A stretch of 64,000 nucleotides of DNA from positions 2,939,001 to 3,003,000 of the forward strand of contig NZ_CP042818.1 in the NCBI RefSeq assembly GCF_008153345.1, in the 5' to 3' direction. The stretch comes from Treponema phagedenis. GTDB taxonomy: Bacteria; Spirochaetota; Spirochaetia; Treponematales; Treponemataceae. Of the stretch, positions 1 through 8,747 are shown piece after piece (the first letter of the stretch is position 1; the number at the start of each line of letters is the position of its first letter). The translations under genes and the position numbers were made by a program. The notes under the pieces are model-generated. The model saw only the letters and a program-made list of their open reading frames with translations. It had not been told where the DNA came from and ran no database searches.

Positions 1-878
1 ATAACCTGCTTTATTTGGTTTACTCGTTCCCCTTGCGGATATACCGCAATTGCTTTGCGTAAATAATCGATAATTTCTCCGGTCGCAATCTTTTCCGAAA
101 CCGCATAGGTGTATGCCGCCTGATACCAAAGAGACTGTTTTTGCTCGGCGGTTAAAAATTCGGACTCGGCTGCTTCTTTATATGCATCGCCTGCGGAAAT
201 TAAATCGTTTACACGAATAAAAGCTTCGGCTTTTATGTTTGCAATTTGAAAAAGGTATTTTCCACGCAATCCCGTTTGATTATTCGGATCCGCTTCTATG
301 ACCTGTGTGCGCAAAGAATCATAACGTGGAGAAGAGGATGCATAAACAATTTGTAAAAAATCATCAATAGCGAGGGCTTTTTCAGTTCCTTCAGCTTTTC
401 TGATGGTATTACGGGCGGCGATTATCTTTTGACGTTCCGGTAAAGACTGCGCTATGAAAGCGGAAAACGAATCCACAGTATTCACTTCGGGAGGAATAAT
501 TTTTGCAAAATACACATCGCCCTCAAATGTTTGGAGAATCAAAAACGGAACTTCCGTTACTTCGTATTTTGTAAAAAGAATATGATTTTCTTTTAACGTT
601 TTTTCTGAAAGCGCATCGTTGTTTTTCGGAATATCAACCACGGAAAGCACATAGTCTTTTGAGAATCGGTCAATAAACTCTTTGGTAAAAAACCATTGTT
701 TAATAGATTTGCATTGATCATTCCAGTCGGAGCCGGAAAAATAAAGGAGTAAATCCTTCTTTTCATCAATCGCTTGTTTTTTTGTGTCCGGAAAGTCTGT
801 ATGCCAACTGTTTTTTTTTGTTGCACAGCCGGTTAGAATTATCAAGACAATAAAAAGAATAGAATATATTTTTTTCAT
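1..878 (-). CDS. Thioredoxin-like lipoprotein, C-terminus cut by window edge
   Basis: The reading frame starts at 878 (ATG, preceded by GAGGAAG) and runs off the window at its 3' end. Residues 1-18 form a lipoprotein signal ending in LTGC (Cys18), so the product is expected in the periplasm, anchored to a membrane. Residues about 40-60 read YFSGSDWNDQCKSIKQW, the place where thioredoxin-fold proteins carry WCxxC. Here only one cysteine is left, so a classical disulfide oxidoreductase is unlikely. A later stretch (EVTEVPFLILQ) fits the cis-proline strand of the fold. The second half is helical and looks TPR-like (YQAAYTYAVSEK). Similar thioredoxin-like/TPR lipoproteins occur in spirochetes. 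The exact role is not known to me; a chaperone-like or binding role is inference. Confidence 0.75.
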   Translation of the reverse strand, partial: MKKIYSILFIVLIILTGCATKKNSWHTDFPDTKKQAIDEKKDLLLYFSGSDWNDQCKSIKQWFFTKEFIDRFSKDYVLSVVDIPKNNDALSEKTLKENHILFTKYEVTEVPFLILQTFEGDVYFAKIIPPEVNTVDSFSAFIAQSLPERQKIIAARNTIRKAEGTEKALAIDDFLQIVYASSSPRYDSLRTQVIEADPNNQTGLRGKYLFQIANIKAEAFIRVNDLISAGDAYKEAAESEFLTAEQKQSLWYQAAYTYAVSEKIATGEIIDYLRKAIAVYPQGERVNQIKQV

Positions 879-1079
879 AAAAACTTCCTCACCTGTAAAA
901 ATACCAATTGAACATTAAGTTATTGTGGTAACTATCGAAATAGTGAGGAAAAGTATAGGGAAAGCAATTTTTCTTGTCAATAAGCCGAAGCAAGAGCATA
1001 AAAATAAAATCTTACATGTATGGGCGGGGAGCCGATATTTAAAATCGAAAACTTTCATTTTCGGAGTTTAGTTGTAAAG

Positions 1080-1220
1080 CTGAGTATAAAGAAATGTTTT
1101 ATACTCAGGCAGATTCTGAAGCAAAATCAGGGTGCGCCCTTTTACGCTTTGCCTGCGAGGTTGTTTTGCAGCTGAATGGGGTGCATTGCTTTTTATCAAA
1201 AATCGTATATGATAAAAAGC
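1080..1220. repeat. Two perfect hairpins upstream of the hydrolase gene
   Basis: CTGAGTATAAA (1080-1090) pairs with TTTATACTCAG (1098-1108), and GCTTTTTATCA (1188-1198) pairs with TGATAAAAAGC (1210-1220). Both are perfect 11-bp arms with 7- and 11-base loops. Neither is followed by a T-run, so they do not look like terminators. The second lies 28 bases ahead of the ATG at 1249 and could be an operator or an mRNA leader structure. The rest of 879-1248 holds nothing else I recognise. Confidence 0.5.
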
Positions 1221-1248
1221 GACGGATAAAAAATTTGGGAGGTAAAAC

Positions 1249-2166
1249 ATGCAAAAAGCAACTTCAATAATTACGCAGTCTGACGGAGAAAAAGTTTTTT
1301 TATACGAGTGGATTCCGGACGGTAATTTTCGCGGAGTTATTCAGCTGGTGCATGGAATGGCGGAACATGCCGGACGGTATGCGGAATTTGCGGGCGCTGC
1401 AGTAAAAAACGGCTATGCGGTTTTTGCGGCAGACCATCGCGGGCACGGAAAAACCGCAGGCTCAAAAGAGAATTTAGGTTACCTTGCGGATAGTGACGGT
1501 TTTAATCGCGTACTGGAAGATCAAAGAGAAATCAATGCGATGATTCAGCAGCGGTATCCGCAAAAACCTGTTTATTTGATCGGACATTCTTTCGGTTCGT
1601 TTATTTCACAAGGGTATATAGAAAAATATGCGGATACTGTCAAAGCCTGCATTTTAATCGGCACAAGCGGTCCGAATCCTGCCGCCGGTGTCGGGAAACT
1701 TCTGGCGGATAGTATTTGCGCAATCAGAGGCAGAAAAAAAGTTTCTTCACTTTTGCAGGCGCTTTCGTTCGGATCGTTTAATAAGGGAATTAAGAATCCG
1801 CAGACGCCGACTGACTGGCTTTCCCGCGACGCAAACGAGGTTGCAAAATACAATGGCGACCCTTATTGCGGATTTGCCTGTACGGCGGGATTCTACCAAG
1901 ACTTGTTGGGCGGCTTACGACAAATTCATCGGAAAGAGGCAATGGCTGCAATCCCGAAAGAGTTTCCCGTTCTTTTGCTTGCGGGGGCTGCCGATCCTGT
2001 TGGTAATTACGGAAAAAGCGTAAAAATGCTGGAAGCAATTTACAAAGGCAATGGAATGAAAAATGTTTCCTGTGTTTTATACGAAGGAGCCCGACACGAA
2101 ATTTTAAATGAGACAAATAAAACCGAGGCCATGAAGGATATTTTTCAGTGGCTGAACAAAACCTGA
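1249..2166 (+). CDS. Alpha/beta hydrolase, monoacylglycerol lipase/lysophospholipase type
   Basis: This is a 305-aa protein of the serine aminopeptidase S33 / Hydrolase_4 family, whose members split monoacylglycerols or lysophospholipids. The oxyanion segment HGMAEHAGRY lies at 35-44 and the nucleophile elbow GHSFG has Ser114. The likely acid is Asp249 (AGAADPVG) and the base His283 (GARHEI). This completes a full catalytic triad at the usual spacing and family length. There is no signal peptide, so it is probably cytosolic. The start ATG has GGGAGG six bases upstream. It stands alone between a divergent lipoprotein gene and a convergent membrane-protein gene. The substrate is not shown by the sequence; lipid scavenging from the host is plausible for a treponeme that cannot make fatty acids. 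Confidence 0.85.
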   Translation: MQKATSIITQSDGEKVFLYEWIPDGNFRGVIQLVHGMAEHAGRYAEFAGAAVKNGYAVFAADHRGHGKTAGSKENLGYLADSDGFNRVLEDQREINAMIQQRYPQKPVYLIGHSFGSFISQGYIEKYADTVKACILIGTSGPNPAAGVGKLLADSICAIRGRKKVSSLLQALSFGSFNKGIKNPQTPTDWLSRDANEVAKYNGDPYCGFACTAGFYQDLLGGLRQIHRKEAMAAIPKEFPVLLLAGAADPVGNYGKSVKMLEAIYKGNGMKNVSCVLYEGARHEILNETNKTEAMKDIFQWLNKT

Positions 2167-2208
2167 AAAAACGGCGTTTTTGTTTTGCCGACACAAATGG
2201 CGTGCAAT

Positions 2209-3852
2209 TTACTTGAGCGCAACGCGGTATGCAAGCAAAAAATCGAAGTTCGGCTGCGTATTTTGCAGTTTAATTTCCGCGGTGATTCCGTGTTTTACAG
2301 GCGTTGTCAAAATATCAAATGTCCATTGCAATGCCCCGCCGTATTTAGGCGCATTCCATTCATGTACCGGATCAGCCTTTTTTTGTTTTTTTACCGCATT
2401 GGAGCGATCAAAAAAACCGCTTGCGGCAAGGCTCATTCGCTTTTGGATATTAAAACGGATTGCGGTTTCGATACCGTATTTTTTTATACTATATGGATTT
2501 ATCTTTTTTTGTTGAAACTCGTACTGGAGGCCAATGAAGAAAAAATCAAAATATCTTATGCCGCTTGGGAACCACTCTTTTATCGATTTTATTTTTAAAC
2601 TGTTTTGAAGTTTATATGTATCGGCTTTAAAGGTGAATAGATTTTTTTGCTCCGCAATTTTATGATTTATATTCACTGCGGCACCGTAATCAAAAGCAAT
2701 TTTTTTTGTTTCATTTTTTTCGGTAGTAAAATATGAAAAAAACATTCCGCGTGCTTCAAGAAAATTCCATTTAAAAATGGGCTGCACAAAAAAGGCAATC
2801 TTTTCTTTTTGCATGGTATTGTGCAAACCGATGTAATCTTTACTAAGATATGAAGTCCCTAAATTGATTCCCGCATAGCGGTAAAATATGTCAACTTCCG
2901 CTCTGCCCGCTCCGCCGATTTTTTTGTCAACCTGCATGTTCATTGCGGCGAATATTTGTGTTGCAATAATCGGATGTACAAAAACTGTGCCGAATGCCAG
3001 TACGGTATTATACGGATGATACGCAAAATTTTTTTTATTCACTTTAAAAAATTTCGGTTCAGGATAAAATCCGCTAAACATCGACACCGCAATTTTATCG
3101 GTTTTGTTTTTGCCGATTTTTGCCTTCCAATCGGCAGTCACATAATAGTTAAACCCTTTTTTGGGAATATGTATTTGTGCAGCATCTTTTTTTGTCAAAG
3201 CCTTCGCTATAATACTTTCGGAATCGGTTTGTGTATTATTTTCCGCAAAAAAAACAACTGAAAAATCCGTAATACGAAACTCAACCGCGTAGTGAATTTT
3301 TTTGCTTAACTGAGAAAAATTCATCGATTCTTTACGTGGAAAAATAATTCCTGTAAAATTCGGCTTTAATGCTGAAAAAGCCGGTTTTGTTGCCATGGTT
3401 TTTAAGCCTGACAGAGAAGCTGCTCCGACAAAAAATGTAAGCTGCGGTAATACTTTATCGGGATATTTTTTATGTAGGCGCTCAAGCGGCATAAGCATTA
3501 GACCGAAGTTTTTTACACGAAGAGAAAAATCGGGAAGCGGTTCGGGACTGTGCAAATTTAAAAACGCTTTATAGACATCCGAAGACACTCCCGCAGAAAG
3601 CAGATATCCTTTATGTAATTGCATTTTTTGATTTAAAAATGCTTTTTCAAAATCTATCTTTTTGTCCTGCTCTTCATTAGTATCTTTTTTAATTAAATCG
3701 AAATCTTCACTCTCTTCGTCAAGCAAAGCCGTAGGACTATTATCTTCTAATATAAAAGCGGTTTCGCCGCAGATAAAGCCGCTGCCGATAAAAAATAAAA
3801 ACAGCAGGCAAAGCAGCTTTCTATATTTTGTGTCGGTTTTCTTTTTTCCCAT
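2209..3852 (-). CDS. Predicted secreted/outer-membrane beta-rich protein, treponemal, unknown function
   Basis: This is a 547-aa protein. A basic start and hydrophobic stretch (about residues 11-30, KLLCLLFLFFIGSGFICG) look like a signal peptide, and an acidic linker follows (about 35-65). The remainder is rich in alternating polar/aromatic strands such as FNYYVTADWKAKIG and YRYAGINLGTSYL, which suggests an outer-membrane barrel. It ends in a strand-like tail (FDFLLAYRVALK). I do not recognise the family, and a porin-like role is inference. No Shine-Dalgarno motif precedes the ATG; instead the start codon lies at the edge of an inverted repeat (separate entry). The gene is convergent with the hydrolase gene, 42 bases between stops. 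Confidence 0.7.
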   Translation of the reverse strand: MGKKKTDTKYRKLLCLLFLFFIGSGFICGETAFILEDNSPTALLDEESEDFDLIKKDTNEEQDKKIDFEKAFLNQKMQLHKGYLLSAGVSSDVYKAFLNLHSPEPLPDFSLRVKNFGLMLMPLERLHKKYPDKVLPQLTFFVGAASLSGLKTMATKPAFSALKPNFTGIIFPRKESMNFSQLSKKIHYAVEFRITDFSVVFFAENNTQTDSESIIAKALTKKDAAQIHIPKKGFNYYVTADWKAKIGKNKTDKIAVSMFSGFYPEPKFFKVNKKNFAYHPYNTVLAFGTVFVHPIIATQIFAAMNMQVDKKIGGAGRAEVDIFYRYAGINLGTSYLSKDYIGLHNTMQKEKIAFFVQPIFKWNFLEARGMFFSYFTTEKNETKKIAFDYGAAVNINHKIAEQKNLFTFKADTYKLQNSLKIKSIKEWFPSGIRYFDFFFIGLQYEFQQKKINPYSIKKYGIETAIRFNIQKRMSLAASGFFDRSNAVKKQKKADPVHEWNAPKYGGALQWTFDILTTPVKHGITAEIKLQNTQPNFDFLLAYRVALK

Positions 3853-3873
3853 ATAGTTATATTGGGAAAAAAG
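3841..3873. repeat. Inverted repeat spanning the start codon of the 547-aa membrane protein
   Basis: CTTTTTTCCCA (3841-3851) and TGGGAAAAAAG (3863-3873) are perfect 11-base arms around ATATAACTATA (minus-strand reading). The ATG of the downstream gene lies at the inner edge of one arm. It may be an operator or a translation-masking hairpin. Confidence 0.5.
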
Positions 3874-3925
3874 ATCTGTTTTGCCATAGTTTTTATGCGT
3901 TTATGCTAAAAATACGCAACAATAT

Positions 3926-5485
3926 TTACGGAGATACATCCTGCACATGTTCATTGTTTTTTCGTACCTCTTTGAAAAAACCGGTTACAATAATGATCAT
4001 AATTATTCCCAGCGGAAAGGCGGCAATAATTGATAAACTTTGCAGCTGATTGAGTGTTGATTCTACAAAGATAAATGCGGCGGGCAGTAAGATAAATACA
4101 ATTGCCCAAAAAGCGCGCAATGCCTTATGCGGCTCTTCATCTTTTTTTAATTGACGCTGCGAATATGAAGCGATAACCAAAGTGATTGCGTCAAAGGTGC
4201 TTGCATAAAGGGCTATCATGGTCAGAATCAAAATAACAAAGCCGACTTTTGCAAACGGGAGTGTTGTCAGAATATGCATAATTACCACGGAGGGAACGGC
4301 CCCTTGGGCAAGCATATCCGCAGCAGATACGATTCCGTGCGTTTCCAAATATAAGCCGTAATTTCCCAAAATGATAAACGAACAATAAGTTCCCGCAATG
4401 CCGCAGGCTAAGCCGCCGAGAATCGTATTGCGGACGGTTCTTCCTTCGGATATGCTTCCGATAAAAAACGGCGTTGCAACAGACCACGCAATCCAATACG
4501 CCCAATAAAAAATAGTCCAGTTTTGCGGAAAGCCGTTTCCGCCATCGCCTGAAAGCCGCAACGGATCCATCCACGTGGACATTGAGAAAAAGTTTTGAAC
4601 CATTTTTCCGATGCCGCTGATTCCCGTTTCGATTAAATAAATTTTCGGTCCCGCTAAAAAGAAAAAAGCAAGTAGGGCGGAAAAGCAAATGACGGAAATT
4701 TCCGCAAGCTTTGATATGCCTTTTATTCCGAGCAAAACCGCCGATGTGTAAACAAGAGCGATAATAAATAAGATGATTAAGGTCAAAATTCTTGATTCGG
4801 GAATTCCGAATAATCGGGAAACCGCCAACGAAAGCAATGGTGTTGCAAGAGAAAAAGTTGTTGCCGTTCCTGCAAGCAAGCCTACCACCGAAAAAATATC
4901 TATGATGTGCCCTAAAACACCGTCAATGCGTTTTCCCAATATCGGACGACATGCTTCCGAAAGTTTTTGTTTAGTACCGCCTTTTACGTGCAGCATATAG
5001 GCAAAGGCAACGGCGAGCAAAATATAAAAAGCCCACGGCGTTATGCCCCAATGGAATAAAGGATACGCCGATGCCCAATCCTGTTTTTCTGCAAGCGTCA
5101 TTCCCTGTTTTGCAAAAGGGGTAGAAGTAAAATAATACGCCCACTCAATCAGCGACCAGTATAAAATATCCGCTGCCATCGTGGAAGTAAAAATCATTGA
5201 ACCCCATGCAAAATTTGAATAGCGCGGTTTTTCCAATGTTCCTAACCGTATGTTGCCGTATTTTGAAAATGCAAGCACAATGGATACGATGACAAACCCG
5301 AGTCCTATCAAAATATAAAAGAAGCCGAGCTCATTTACAAATAAGCTCCATAAACGATCAATAATTCCTTTCGCACCTGTCGGAAAAACGATGAGTAAAA
5401 GCGAAACAAGAATGATAACCGCAAGCGGTGCGATGGTAATAAACCAATCAATTTCGTTTTGTTTTTTTTGTCCTGTTTCTTTCAT
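3926..5485 (-). CDS. BCCT-family choline/betaine/carnitine-type transporter
   Basis: A 519-aa protein with about twelve hydrophobic segments. It carries the BCCT hallmarks: an aromatic segment HWGITPWAFY at about 155 in TM4 and the family signature around NWTIFYWAYWIAW in TM8. The third signature tryptophan is replaced by tyrosine. BCCT carriers move quaternary ammonium compounds with Na+ or H+ or by exchange. The gene lies 53 bases downstream of the LicC-LicA fusion on the same strand, so it is probably co-transcribed. Choline is therefore the likeliest substrate, supplying the phosphocholine pathway. The short C-terminal tail argues against a strong osmosensory domain. Substrate identity is inference from context. 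Confidence 0.9.
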   Translation of the reverse strand: MKETGQKKQNEIDWFITIAPLAVIILVSLLLIVFPTGAKGIIDRLWSLFVNELGFFYILIGLGFVIVSIVLAFSKYGNIRLGTLEKPRYSNFAWGSMIFTSTMAADILYWSLIEWAYYFTSTPFAKQGMTLAEKQDWASAYPLFHWGITPWAFYILLAVAFAYMLHVKGGTKQKLSEACRPILGKRIDGVLGHIIDIFSVVGLLAGTATTFSLATPLLSLAVSRLFGIPESRILTLIILFIIALVYTSAVLLGIKGISKLAEISVICFSALLAFFFLAGPKIYLIETGISGIGKMVQNFFSMSTWMDPLRLSGDGGNGFPQNWTIFYWAYWIAWSVATPFFIGSISEGRTVRNTILGGLACGIAGTYCSFIILGNYGLYLETHGIVSAADMLAQGAVPSVVIMHILTTLPFAKVGFVILILTMIALYASTFDAITLVIASYSQRQLKKDEEPHKALRAFWAIVFILLPAAFIFVESTLNQLQSLSIIAAFPLGIIMIIIVTGFFKEVRKNNEHVQDVSP

Positions 5486-5538
5486 AAAATCTTTCCTTTG
5501 TATGAATTATGTTACTGCTTTTAATAAAAGAGTCTAAT

Positions 5539-7329
5539 TTAGTTTTTCATATCTGATTTGATTGCCATCACCGCAGTGTAATAGTCTTTTGCATATCGGT
5601 ACATCTTTAAACCGTATTCGCCAAAGGTAACACCGAGCACCTGTTTATAGCAGGTCCAAAGTGCCCATAAAAAACCTGCAAGAGCTACATAGCAAAATAC
5701 ACGCAAGCGTTCTTCTTCTTCCGGCTCTCTTTGAAAATATCGATACATTAAATCTTCAATCTGTGCTCGGTTAAAATATGCGTAAATAGAAAACATTGCG
5801 ATGTCGGCAAGGGGATCGCACATACCGGCGTACTCCCAGTCAATGAGTTTCACTCCGTCTTTATAAAAAATAAAATTATCAGGAATTAAATCAATGTGTG
5901 TTAAAGCTAAAGGCTTTTCAATTGTATCAAGTAAATCCAAAAGCTCATTCATTTTTGCGCGCACCTCGTCATAATCGTTATACAAAATACCGTGCCGCTC
6001 TTTTGCAATCTTTTCATAAAACTCAATACGCTCTCTAAAATTAAATTCATGCGGAACAGTTATTCCCGAATTATGCAGTTTTCGGGCAAACCTCATACAC
6101 ATATCTAAATCATCAGGATTATTTGCATCCGCATTTCTGCTTCCTTCTTTGAACTCGGTAATTTTTATGCCGATTCGACTGTCAAAATAAATAGGATCAT
6201 CGGAAATATGAAGCGGCTCAATCGCTTTATAAACGTCAGCCTCCTGATGGCGGTTAATCAGTTTTTCAGTTCCTGCACCAGGAATTCTGAAAATATATTT
6301 TTTCCCATTAAGCTCAAATAAAAAGGATTTATTTGTCATGCCGAAACGTAAGGGCTTTAAACAATTTATGCGCATTTCAGGTTGATTAAATACTTCTGAA
6401 ATAAGATGCAGCCATTTGTCATTAGTGGAAATCATATAGGATGAATCAAAAAGCCGCAGCTCATCCAAAGATTCAAATTCATACACTTGATTTTCAGGCT
6501 GTTTATTTGCAAACATTACCAGCTTGTCAAGGTTTCTGATAAAAACATCTTCCCAGTACCACTCGTCCGTATCGTCACGCAAATACGCTGTTTCAATCAT
6601 TGGAATAATTTTCTGAGAAAATTCTTTTGAAAAATACACCGGCCCGTACATAACCCAGCCGTTTCGCCCGCCGACTTTAACACTGAGGATTTTATCGTGC
6701 AAACCTGTTTTTAACACCCACTCTTTTGTCTTTCCAGAAACCTTTATCGCCGAGTACCAGGAATCATATTCATGCGAATGATACATGTTTTCCCGCAACC
6801 AATTATCGCTTGAAAGTATATAGGTATTTTTTAATTTGTCCCGCACGTGATACAGAGTTGAAAGATTATTCTTTGTCTCATAATCAGGATTGTACACAAG
6901 CTGTACATTGTATTTATCGATTAAATATTCAAAAGTGTCTTTTAAATAGCCGACCACAACGGTTATATCCGTGATTCCGACTTCTTGCAACTGACGGATT
7001 TGACGCTCAATCATACGCTCACCGAATACTTCAAGTAAACCCTTCGGAGTTGCATAGGTAAGCGGCACAAAACGAGAACCGAACCCCGCCGCCATAATGA
7101 TTGCATTATCAACCTCACAGGACTCATATTTTTTTTGAGCTTTTGCGGTAAGTTGCCGCTTTCCCAAAGTAGGAATCCCTTCTGTCCGTAAAAAGCCTTC
7201 GTATTCCATTGAAACCAAAATCTTATTTACATATGCAAGAGAAATATCTAACTGATCCGCGATCTCGCGTTGCGTTATTTTAGGATTTTTTTGCATAAGC
7301 TCAATTATTTGAAAATAGCGTCTTTTCAT
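5539..7329 (-). CDS. licCA: Winged-helix / CTP:phosphocholine cytidylyltransferase / choline kinase fusion
   Basis: A 596-aa three-domain protein. Residues 1-60 are a MarR-like helix-turn-helix (ITQREIADQLDISLAYVNKIL). Residues 74-290 are a LicC nucleotidyltransferase with AAGFGSR and PKGLLEV at 80-101. Residues about 320-590 are a LicA choline kinase with HIDLIPDN at 478-485 and DWEYAG at 497-502. LicA phosphorylates choline and LicC makes CDP-choline, the precursor of phosphatidylcholine or phosphocholine decoration. A LicC-LicA fusion is known in Treponema denticola. I chose the ATG at 7329 because a TTGACA-17-TATTAT promoter ends seven bases before it; upstream in-frame starts fall inside the promoter boxes. 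The HTH suggests the enzyme also regulates its own gene (inference). Confidence 0.9.
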   Translation of the reverse strand: MKRRYFQIIELMQKNPKITQREIADQLDISLAYVNKILVSMEYEGFLRTEGIPTLGKRQLTAKAQKKYESCEVDNAIIMAAGFGSRFVPLTYATPKGLLEVFGERMIERQIRQLQEVGITDITVVVGYLKDTFEYLIDKYNVQLVYNPDYETKNNLSTLYHVRDKLKNTYILSSDNWLRENMYHSHEYDSWYSAIKVSGKTKEWVLKTGLHDKILSVKVGGRNGWVMYGPVYFSKEFSQKIIPMIETAYLRDDTDEWYWEDVFIRNLDKLVMFANKQPENQVYEFESLDELRLFDSSYMISTNDKWLHLISEVFNQPEMRINCLKPLRFGMTNKSFLFELNGKKYIFRIPGAGTEKLINRHQEADVYKAIEPLHISDDPIYFDSRIGIKITEFKEGSRNADANNPDDLDMCMRFARKLHNSGITVPHEFNFRERIEFYEKIAKERHGILYNDYDEVRAKMNELLDLLDTIEKPLALTHIDLIPDNFIFYKDGVKLIDWEYAGMCDPLADIAMFSIYAYFNRAQIEDLMYRYFQREPEEEERLRVFCYVALAGFLWALWTCYKQVLGVTFGEYGLKMYRYAKDYYTAVMAIKSDMKN

Positions 7330-7336
7330 GGCGAGC

Positions 7337-7365
7337 ATAATACAAAAATAAATGTTCACTGTCAA
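7337..7365 (-). promoter_or_regulatory. licCA promoter, apparently leaderless
   Basis: On the minus strand TTGACA (7365-7360) and TATTAT (7342-7337) are separated by exactly 17 bases. The licCA ATG (7329) begins seven bases after the -10 box, which would place the transcription start at or next to the ATG. No Shine-Dalgarno sequence is present. Confidence 0.75.
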
Positions 7366-7391
7366 TATATTTATAATACAAATGTGAACAT
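7352..7391. promoter_or_regulatory. Inverted repeat flanking the licCA -35 region (candidate operator)
   Basis: ATGTTCAC (7352-7359) and GTGAACAT (7384-7391) are a perfect 8-bp inverted repeat whose centres are 32 bases apart, about three helical turns. The left arm abuts the -35 box from the spacer side and the right arm lies upstream. It is a natural target for two dimers or a tetramer of the HTH domain of the LicCA protein, or for another regulator. Confidence 0.55.
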
Positions 7392-7784
7392 GGTGTTAAA
7401 AATATATAAAATTAAATAGATAAACGACCAAATATAACTTTGAATTAATTACGGAACGCTTACCGAAAAACATCGCTTTTAAAACTCGCCCGCCGATCTA
7501 CTCCGCAACAAGAAGTCGAATAAAAGGGAAAAATTAAGTTTTAATCCCATAGCTTCCACACTTTTATACGTAAGCCCCTATTTAATTCTGTGGGGCTTAT
7601 CATGAAAAAAATACATAAGAAGAGTAAAAACAATAATCAGAGCTGCCACGAATGGCGGCGAAGCGTTTTTTTAAAAATGCAAAGCCGGATAAGAGAAAAT
7701 TTTCAACCCGCAACGCCATATTTTAAAAATGTATATTTACAGCAAAAGCTATCCCGTTTCCTCTTTTTTCTTTATATTATATGC
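7392..7784. other. Intergenic region upstream of hslO
   Basis: No gene is supported here. The stretch ACATCGCTTTTAAAACTCG near 7469 resembles hairpin-module sequence of the dispersed elements, and the motif CAACCCGCAACGCC occurs at 7704-7717. An upstream in-frame extension of hslO from 7590 is open but unlike any Hsp33 and is rejected as coding. Confidence 0.4.
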
Positions 7785-8705
7785 ATGATTATAAAAACAA
7801 TTGATGATTCTGTTTTACTCAGACATTTCACTACAATACAGCCGGACGGTATGTCTATTTTTATGCTTGGTAATGGACAGGTGCGCGGTGCTTTTTTTCA
7901 CGGTACCCGTTTTGTTAATCAGATGCGAATGCAGCATACGCTCGGCATTCTTGAAACACTGGTGCTCGGACAGGCATGCCTTTGCGGAGCTTTACTTATT
8001 CCGACAATGAAAGGCAGAGATCGCGCCGTTTTTCGGTATGATACAAAGGGGCCGGCTGCAGGTTTTGCTGTTGAAGCAATGAGCGAAGGCATTGTACGCG
8101 GCTATTTATTTCAGGATCCAATCCCTGTTGAGGAGGCTCCGAAAAATTGGGATTTAGCGCCTTATTTCGGCGACGGCTTTGTACGGGTAATCCGGTTTCC
8201 AGAAGGAGCCAGGGAACCTATCTCTGGTTCGGTTGAAATTAAACATAAAAATATAGCGAAAAATCTTACGGAATATTTTTTGCTTTCCGAGCAAACCCAT
8301 ACGGCATTTAACACCGGCATTCAATTTGATTCACAAGGGAGAGTCATCGGTGCAGGTGGTTTGTATTTGCAGGTCATGCCCGGAGCGGATGAGTCTTTGC
8401 TGATTCAGGCGGAACAAGCTTTTTCCGCATGTCCTTCAATCGGTCAATGGTTTGCCGAAAACGGCACTCGAGAAGATATTATTTACGGACTACTCCGTGG
8501 CATGGAGCCTGAAGTATTACTTGAACGGGATATCTCGTTTTTTTGCCCTTGTTCCGCCGAAAGATTTTTAGAAAAAATAAAAACATTACCAAAAGACGAG
8601 TTACGAGACATGTATGAAAACGGCCCCGAAAATATTGAAACCTATTGCCATTATTGCGGTTCAGAGTATACCTATCCGAAAGAAGTTTTAAACGGTTGCT
8701 TTTAA
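7785..8705 (+). CDS. hslO: Hsp33 redox-regulated chaperone
   Basis: A 306-aa protein matching Hsp33 over its whole length. Under oxidative and heat stress, Hsp33 releases zinc, forms disulfides and holds unfolded proteins in the cytosol. The zinc site is complete: Cys254 and Cys256 (CPC) with Cys288 and Cys291 (CHYC). The N-terminal domain has the typical HTLGILETLVLGQACLCGALL segment at 51-71. I place the start at the ATG at 7785, because homologues begin there and TATATT lies six bases upstream with no Shine-Dalgarno motif, so the mRNA may be leaderless. The slightly long C-terminus still falls in the family range. Confidence 0.9.
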   Translation: MIIKTIDDSVLLRHFTTIQPDGMSIFMLGNGQVRGAFFHGTRFVNQMRMQHTLGILETLVLGQACLCGALLIPTMKGRDRAVFRYDTKGPAAGFAVEAMSEGIVRGYLFQDPIPVEEAPKNWDLAPYFGDGFVRVIRFPEGAREPISGSVEIKHKNIAKNLTEYFLLSEQTHTAFNTGIQFDSQGRVIGAGGLYLQVMPGADESLLIQAEQAFSACPSIGQWFAENGTREDIIYGLLRGMEPEVLLERDISFFCPCSAERFLEKIKTLPKDELRDMYENGPENIETYCHYCGSEYTYPKEVLNGCF

Positions 8706-8747
8706 GCTTTGCAAAGTATTTTAGCAAGCAGGTATTTTCTAATATAG

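Noticed and set aside
4191-4688. Long opposite- or alternate-frame reading frames within BCCT, clpC, ABC ATPase, fruA and other genes
   Set aside because: They lie wholly inside well-supported genes, have no recognisable domains and show the composition expected of shadow frames.
7590-7784. N-terminal extension of Hsp33 from 7590
   Set aside because: The extra 65 residues resemble no Hsp33, and the ATG at 7785 fits family starts and follows a TATATT box.
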